The translations under genes and the position numbers were made by a program. DNA of 64,000 bases from Cenococcum geophilum 1.58 (Eukaryota; Ascomycota; Dothideomycetes; Gloniales; Gloniaceae): assembly GCA_001692895.1 (NCBI GenBank), contig KV748287.1, positions 62,001 to 126,000 of the forward strand, read 5' to 3'. Of this stretch, positions 59,583 through 64,000 are shown in pieces; position 1 is the stretch's first letter; each line of letters starts with the position of its first letter. A model generated the notes under the pieces. It was not told where the DNA came from, made no database searches, and saw only the letters and a program-made list of their open reading frames with translations.

Positions 59583-59880
59583 TGTAACGGGGCTAGCCCA
59601 GTTACAGTAGGAATGTCTCGGTGAAACACTTGACAGATAAATTCCGACGCTTTGACTAAAATCTGCCAGATCAATCGAATTACTGAAGTCCGTCGATGAC
59701 CGCGTGCGCACGTGCGCACGCATCGACCACCAAGCCCCTGACTATTTAATTATATAATTCTCTTGTTATTCCTTTCTCTCCTTTACGCAACGTCTTATTC
59801 TTAGCGAGAGCTATATACCCTTAGATTTAGATAGAATTTATATCGTTCTTTTAAATCTTCCCTAAAGTCTCTCCACGCCC
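59583..59880 (+). promoter_or_regulatory. 5' LTR / promoter region of gypsy B
   Basis: This stretch keeps CpG and CpA sites, so it is less RIP-mutated than the coding part. It holds a 20-bp perfect palindrome of CG and CA/TG steps at 59,702-59,721 and a TATA-like TATTTAATTATATAATTC at about 59,744. The LTR end is not defined because no second LTR is in view. Confidence 0.55.
59702..59721. repeat. 20-bp perfect palindrome
   Basis: GCGTGCGCACGTGCGCACGC reads the same on both strands. It sits about 25 bases upstream of the TATA-like box and holds a CACGTG core (E-box). It could bind a bHLH regulator, though this is inference. Confidence 0.85.
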
Positions 59881-62257
59881 TTATACTACGTTATATTAAT
59901 ACTAATACCCTTAAAAATGGCAAACGAACTTAAATCCGCTATAGTAACTATTATGGCCCTAGTTAGGGAACAAATGACTATAATACAATAGTCCTTTATA
60001 GATGCCTTAGCCTAGTAACGAACTATACTAAAAGCTTAGCATTAGTAATTAATTAAAGCAATATATAAAAAACTCTATGACGCTAAAGTACTTATGTTAG
60101 AGACCCTAATAGTAACACCTATAAATAAAATTAAAATAACTGTATGCGAACCCAACCTATTAAATATAAACCCTAAACTAGTAATGGCAGCTTAATCCGT
60201 ACCTATAACAAACCTAGTACTTACTATAAAACCTAAAAAGCTTCCTAACCCTTTAATATTTAATAGAAATTAAAATAACCTATATCCCTTTATAACTAAG
60301 CTCCGTCTTAAACTTTTAATAAACTATAACTAATACCTAACTAAAGCTAGTAAGATTAGCTATGGAATATCTTATTTAAGTAAAGACGCTATATAAACTA
60401 TAGACCCATTCTTCCGTAATAGCACCTTTATTAATTTTAAAATCTTTATTTCTCTACTAGAATAAATATATAATAACGCTAGCCGCGAACATATAGCTAT
60501 TACTAAACTTAAAAACCTATAATAATGGAACCGAGACTTTACCAGCTTCTTTTTGGAATTTTTAGGCCTTATTAGTAAACTAGATTAGAATAAAGCCGCT
60601 AGAGTTACTGCCTTACATTAAGCTATTTCGGATAAAATTAGAGTATAGTTAGTAGGTAGAAAACTGCCAAAGGACTTACCCAAATTTGCTATAATATATT
60701 AATAAATTAATAAGGACCTTTAATATAATAAATAAACTCGTTCCTTAAAGCTAACTATACCTTACGTTTAAAACTCTATAAAACTAATATATACCCTAAA
60801 GCGCGATCTATCTCCGAGACCTAAAAGCCTTATATATAACCCTATGGACCTTAACGCCACTTAATCCTATATACCCTTAAGAACTAACAAATAAAGAACA
60901 TATGCCGTAAATAGAGAATGTTTTAGATATGGAAAAAAGGGATATATTTAAAGGGATTGCCAAACTTACCCTTTTAAAAAGGTCTGCCGTAGCTCCTCTT
61001 AGTCCTTAAGTCGCGCTTATTCCACAAATTATACTCATTTTATAAATTATACTTGGTTATTATAAAGTATTTTACCTTTAGTTAATTCGGAAAATAAATT
61101 ATCCTAGGGCTAAGTTGCGCTTTAGGATAAGAAGTGGAAGAGTATAAGTATTTAGGCTCTTTTAGCGCTAATACATAACACAACTCCCTTAATATACTTA
61201 GCGAAATTTAAATACTTAAAAAATAGAAGGAAGTATAAATCCTTATAGATAGCGGAGTCACTAGTATAGGCTTTATTAATACAAACTACGCGAAAACTTA
61301 ACGCTTAAATTTAAAGAAACTTAATAAGCCTTAAGGCCTATAAGGCTTTAATAGTAAGCCTTTAATATACGGTAAACTAACGTACTACGCTCTTATAAAG
61401 ATATAGATAGACGAATACCTTAAATACGTTTCCCTATTTATAACACCCTTAAATTATTATAAGGTAATACTTAGATATAGATAGCTAAAACGATATAACT
61501 CTTTAATTAGCTAGGTTAAAGAAACACTAAAATTCCGTATAACCTACTACTAAAGTTATTACTTAAAATATTACTTACCCTATAAATATATATATAACTA
61601 TTTAAATTTAATATAATATAAATTGCCCTTACTATAAACCTTAAACTAATATAATAAAGTTATAACTGCTAATCGCGGGAAAAAATGTAAAGATAATATA
61701 TTAAAACCTCTTAAAATTTATATAATATAAGCCGCACCCTTTTATTTATTAGTAAAAAAAATAAGACTATAAGATCTTTGCTATAATACTAGAAGATATT
61801 AAGAAGGCGTTAAAACCGAAGTAATATATTAACCCCCGACCTCTTATACCTAAAGAATATTATAATCTAATTAATACGTTTAAGAAACAATTTGTAAACT
61901 AACTACCCCCATATTAAGATAAGTATAATTTTAAAATAAAACTTAAACCTAGTATAACGCTAAAGTTCGGCCCGTTATATGGTATATCGTAAGAAGAGCT
62001 ACTTATAATATAATAATACCTTAAAGAGCACCTAAAGAAAGGATTTATTCGCCCTAGTTAATTACCATTTACTTTACCTATACTATTTATTAAGAAACCT
62101 AGAGGAGGCTTAAGATTCTATATTAATTATTAAGCCCTAAATGCGATTATAATTTAAAACCGATATCTAATTCCTCTACTTTAAGAAACACTTAACTGCT
62201 TAGTAAAAGCATAATACTTTATAAAGCTTAACGTAGTCGCTGCCTTTAATTAAATCC

Positions 62258-63257
62258 ATAACGGAACGCCTCATACCAGGACTCGAAATCACCCGAATCC
62301 AATGGCTTCGACAGGAAAATGCAAACCAAGCACATAACGAGAACAACGAGAGGACACGAGGGTCGCCGGAGACTCGCCAGGGAGACGCCGGACGAACGCA
62401 TGGCTCCCTCATCGTCAGCACACATACACCAGGAATGCAAAAACTCCTTATCCAAAAAGGAATAATTATAAATGGCCTTATATACAACACAAGGCTCTAC
62501 AACCACAGACTATGCCTAGAACAATGCTATCGCTATATATAATAGGGACACACCCAATCTATATGCGTAGTATAGGTATGCTGCGGCCACTATACAGGCC
62601 CCCATAATATAAGATATTGCTTAAATTAAGACTAAACAAAATACGCGAACTGCTACTGAAGCACATATAAGGCGTAGGAGAGAGAAGACTATATTAAATA
62701 CAGAAGACGGAAGGCAAGGGCTTAATAGCTGCGGGAATAACTGCACGCTAGGTTATATAAATAGAAACAACAGGCAATAAGCTAGGGGGACGCAGGTGCC
62801 TTCCCAGCGTTTCCTACCTTTAATACTAGAGGGCTAGGCTAGCTATCCCAAGCCTTAACGGGCTAGAGGCGACGCCGCGCGACATTACTAGACCAAGTAG
62901 GGATATAAGGGTCACAGGGGACACAAGGGAGAGGACGCCCCGTAGGAAGACCCCTATAGACAGCAATAGTAGGCTTAAGACTAGGACAATTAAGAATTAA
63001 ACTTAATGCGGTAAATATAATATTCGCAGCCGACCTATAAAGGGTATATAGCCGACCAGTAAGAATAGGGGAAGAACTAGTAATAATAATAGATTTAGAT
63101 ATAGACGCGCTAACAGGAACATAAGACATAGGAATAGAAAGCTCTATATAAAATAAGTAGTAACTAGGGTGTAGATATAAGAGATAGAAGCTCCGAATAT
63201 TCTAGAGAAAGTAGAAATAGAAAAAGTAAGGAATAAAGGAGAGTCGAAGGACCTTTA
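62258..63257 (+). mobile_element. Internal fragment of the Tad1-type LINE, copy 3 (weakly RIPed)
   Basis: About 1.0 kb matching 2,577-3,577 of LINE copy 1 in the same orientation, covering the ORF1 C-terminus and the ORF1/ORF2 junction. Where copy 1 has TA, this copy often has CA or TG (for example CACCAGGAATGC against TACTAGGAATAC), so it is far less mutated, above all in 62,280-62,520. It lacks both the element start and the 3' tail. It interrupts the gypsy B RT at 62,257. Confidence 0.85.
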
Positions 63258-63299
63258 CTAGTTATCAGGAAAATTTTTTTCGGGCTCGTTGTTGTAGTT

Positions 63300-63560
63300 T
63301 GCGGCAATTTGCGGCAAACTGTACGGTTGCGGCAGTTGTATATAGTCTTGTGCGGTTTGCGCATTTTACGGCAAACTGCACAGAGCCTGTGTATTTTATA
63401 GTAATTTGTAGCAAACTGTACAGAGCCTGCGCATTTTATAGCAACTTGCAGCAAACGCGCAGAGCCTGTATATTTTACACGTTTTGTATATTTTATATAT
63501 TTTATATATTTTGTATATTTTACACATTTTATACATTTTATATTTTGCATATTTTATATT
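63300..63560. repeat. ~40-bp tandem repeat followed by TATATTTTA-type repeats
   Basis: Three to four units with GCATTTTATAGCAA, TTGCAGCAAAC and CAGAGCCTG blocks (period about 40, at 63,381, 63,421 and 63,460), then about ten units of TATATTTTRYA. The repeats keep CpA and TpG. Confidence 0.82.
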
Positions 63561-63704
63561 TCTATATAACTATATAAAATATAGAGCTATTTATTAAGTA
63601 ATTAAGATAAGGGGGATACCCTTTATAAAGGCTCTAAATCATTAATTGGCGGTATTCCTAATAATCTGCTGGCTGTATACCAATTTCCTAACTAGGCTTA
63701 GTGC

Positions 63705-63945
63705 CTGCCTACCTACTTGCCTGCCTGCCTGCCTACCTACCTATCTGTCTGTCTGTCTGTCTATACCTACCTATACTTACCTGCCTATACCTACTGTCTA
63801 TGCCTACTATCTGTGCCTACCTGTCTGTGCCTACTATCTATGCCTACCTGTCTGTACCTACCTATCTATACTACCTGTCTATACCTACTGTCTGTGCCTA
63901 CCGTCTGTGCCTCCTATCTGTGCTACTGTCTATGCCTACCTGTCT
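63705..63945. repeat. Tetranucleotide (CTAC/CTGC/CTGT) microsatellite
   Basis: About 240 bases of CTRY units, with CTGTCTGT and CCTACCTA runs and a CTATGCCTACTGT higher-order unit of about 13-16 bp. The frames that cross it are low-complexity artefacts. Confidence 0.92.
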
Positions 63946-64000
63946 GTAATTTGGGGGAAAGGTTGGCCCGATTGAAGGCTCCGCCTAATTTAATTGATCG

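Larger units (their letters stand above)
59583..62257 (+). mobile_element. Ty3/gypsy element B (5' LTR, gag, start of pol)
   Basis: Begins with TGTAACGG (59,583), a typical gypsy LTR start. gag starts at an ATG (59,917; MANELKSAIVTIMALVREQM). It reads through stops to a zinc knuckle at about 60,920-60,965 (ECFRYGKKGYI-RDC; the original CCHC has two changes to Tyr). Protease and RT follow to about 62,255 (FIKLNVVAAFN), where LINE copy 3 interrupts the RT. The rest of pol and the 3' LTR are absent from this window. Confidence 0.75.

Noticed and set aside
63646-63975. Cys/Leu/Pro/Tyr-rich frame of 109 codons
   Set aside because: It spans a tetranucleotide microsatellite; the open frame follows from the repeat unit.

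Overview
The window comes from a filamentous ascomycete (Pezizomycotina). Genes have several short GT..AG introns (about 45-130 nt) with CTAAC-type branch points. The housekeeping proteins are typical of these fungi: a V-ATPase subunit A, a Vps1-type dynamin, mitochondrial bL27 and a Yih1/IMPACT protein. Repeats carry the mark of repeat-induced point mutation (RIP): CpA and TpG are almost absent, TpA dominates, and TAA/TAG stops replace glutamine and tryptophan codons. A few ambiguous bases (N) lie inside the repeats (around 2319-2362, 4126-4172, 7231 and 28731).

Layout. (1) 1-1.55 kb: gene margin with a Yih1/IMPACT gene on the minus strand. (2) 1.56-30.3 kb: one AT-rich block of nested, RIP-damaged elements. 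These are a Tad1-type LINE (about 1.96-7.3 kb), a complete Ty1/copia element (9,238-15,220, TSD CCTAT) inserted into an older sequence, a fossil integrase-core (rve) gene (16.56-18.4 kb), a second complete Ty1/copia element (18,915-25,217, TSD ATACT), a 5'-truncated inverted LINE copy (25.6-27.95 kb), and a fossil gene with an acidic tract and a cysteine motif (29.1-30.3 kb). (3) 30.4-52.8 kb: gene island with an MDR oxidoreductase, a CID/RS-domain RNA-binding protein, bL27m, a small unknown protein, a decayed SAT4/rhodopsin-like membrane protein gene, vma-1, vps-1, a FAM210/DUF1279 mitochondrial protein and a family III CoA-transferase/racemase. (4) 52.9-63.3 kb: second RIP-damaged block with a gag fragment, an un-RIPed 308-bp MITE, a reverse Ty3/gypsy pol, a forward Ty3/gypsy gag-pol and a 1-kb LINE fragment that interrupts its RT. 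(5) 63.3-64 kb: tandem and tetranucleotide repeats.

Exon structures were worked out by hand from splice consensus, reading frame and family conservation, so they are predictions. The intact genes are unlinked housekeeping functions, not a cluster: vacuolar acidification (vma-1) and vacuolar/peroxisomal membrane fission (vps-1) are adjacent and co-oriented, and the rest serve mitochondrial translation, RNA processing and lipid/CoA metabolism. I found no convincing new multi-gene system. The most unusual items are the fossil rve-integrase element, the fossil gene at 29-30 kb, a 39-bp inverted duplication of the Yih1 start region at both edges of the first repeat block, and the nested inverted-repeat unit at 34.5-35.8 kb.
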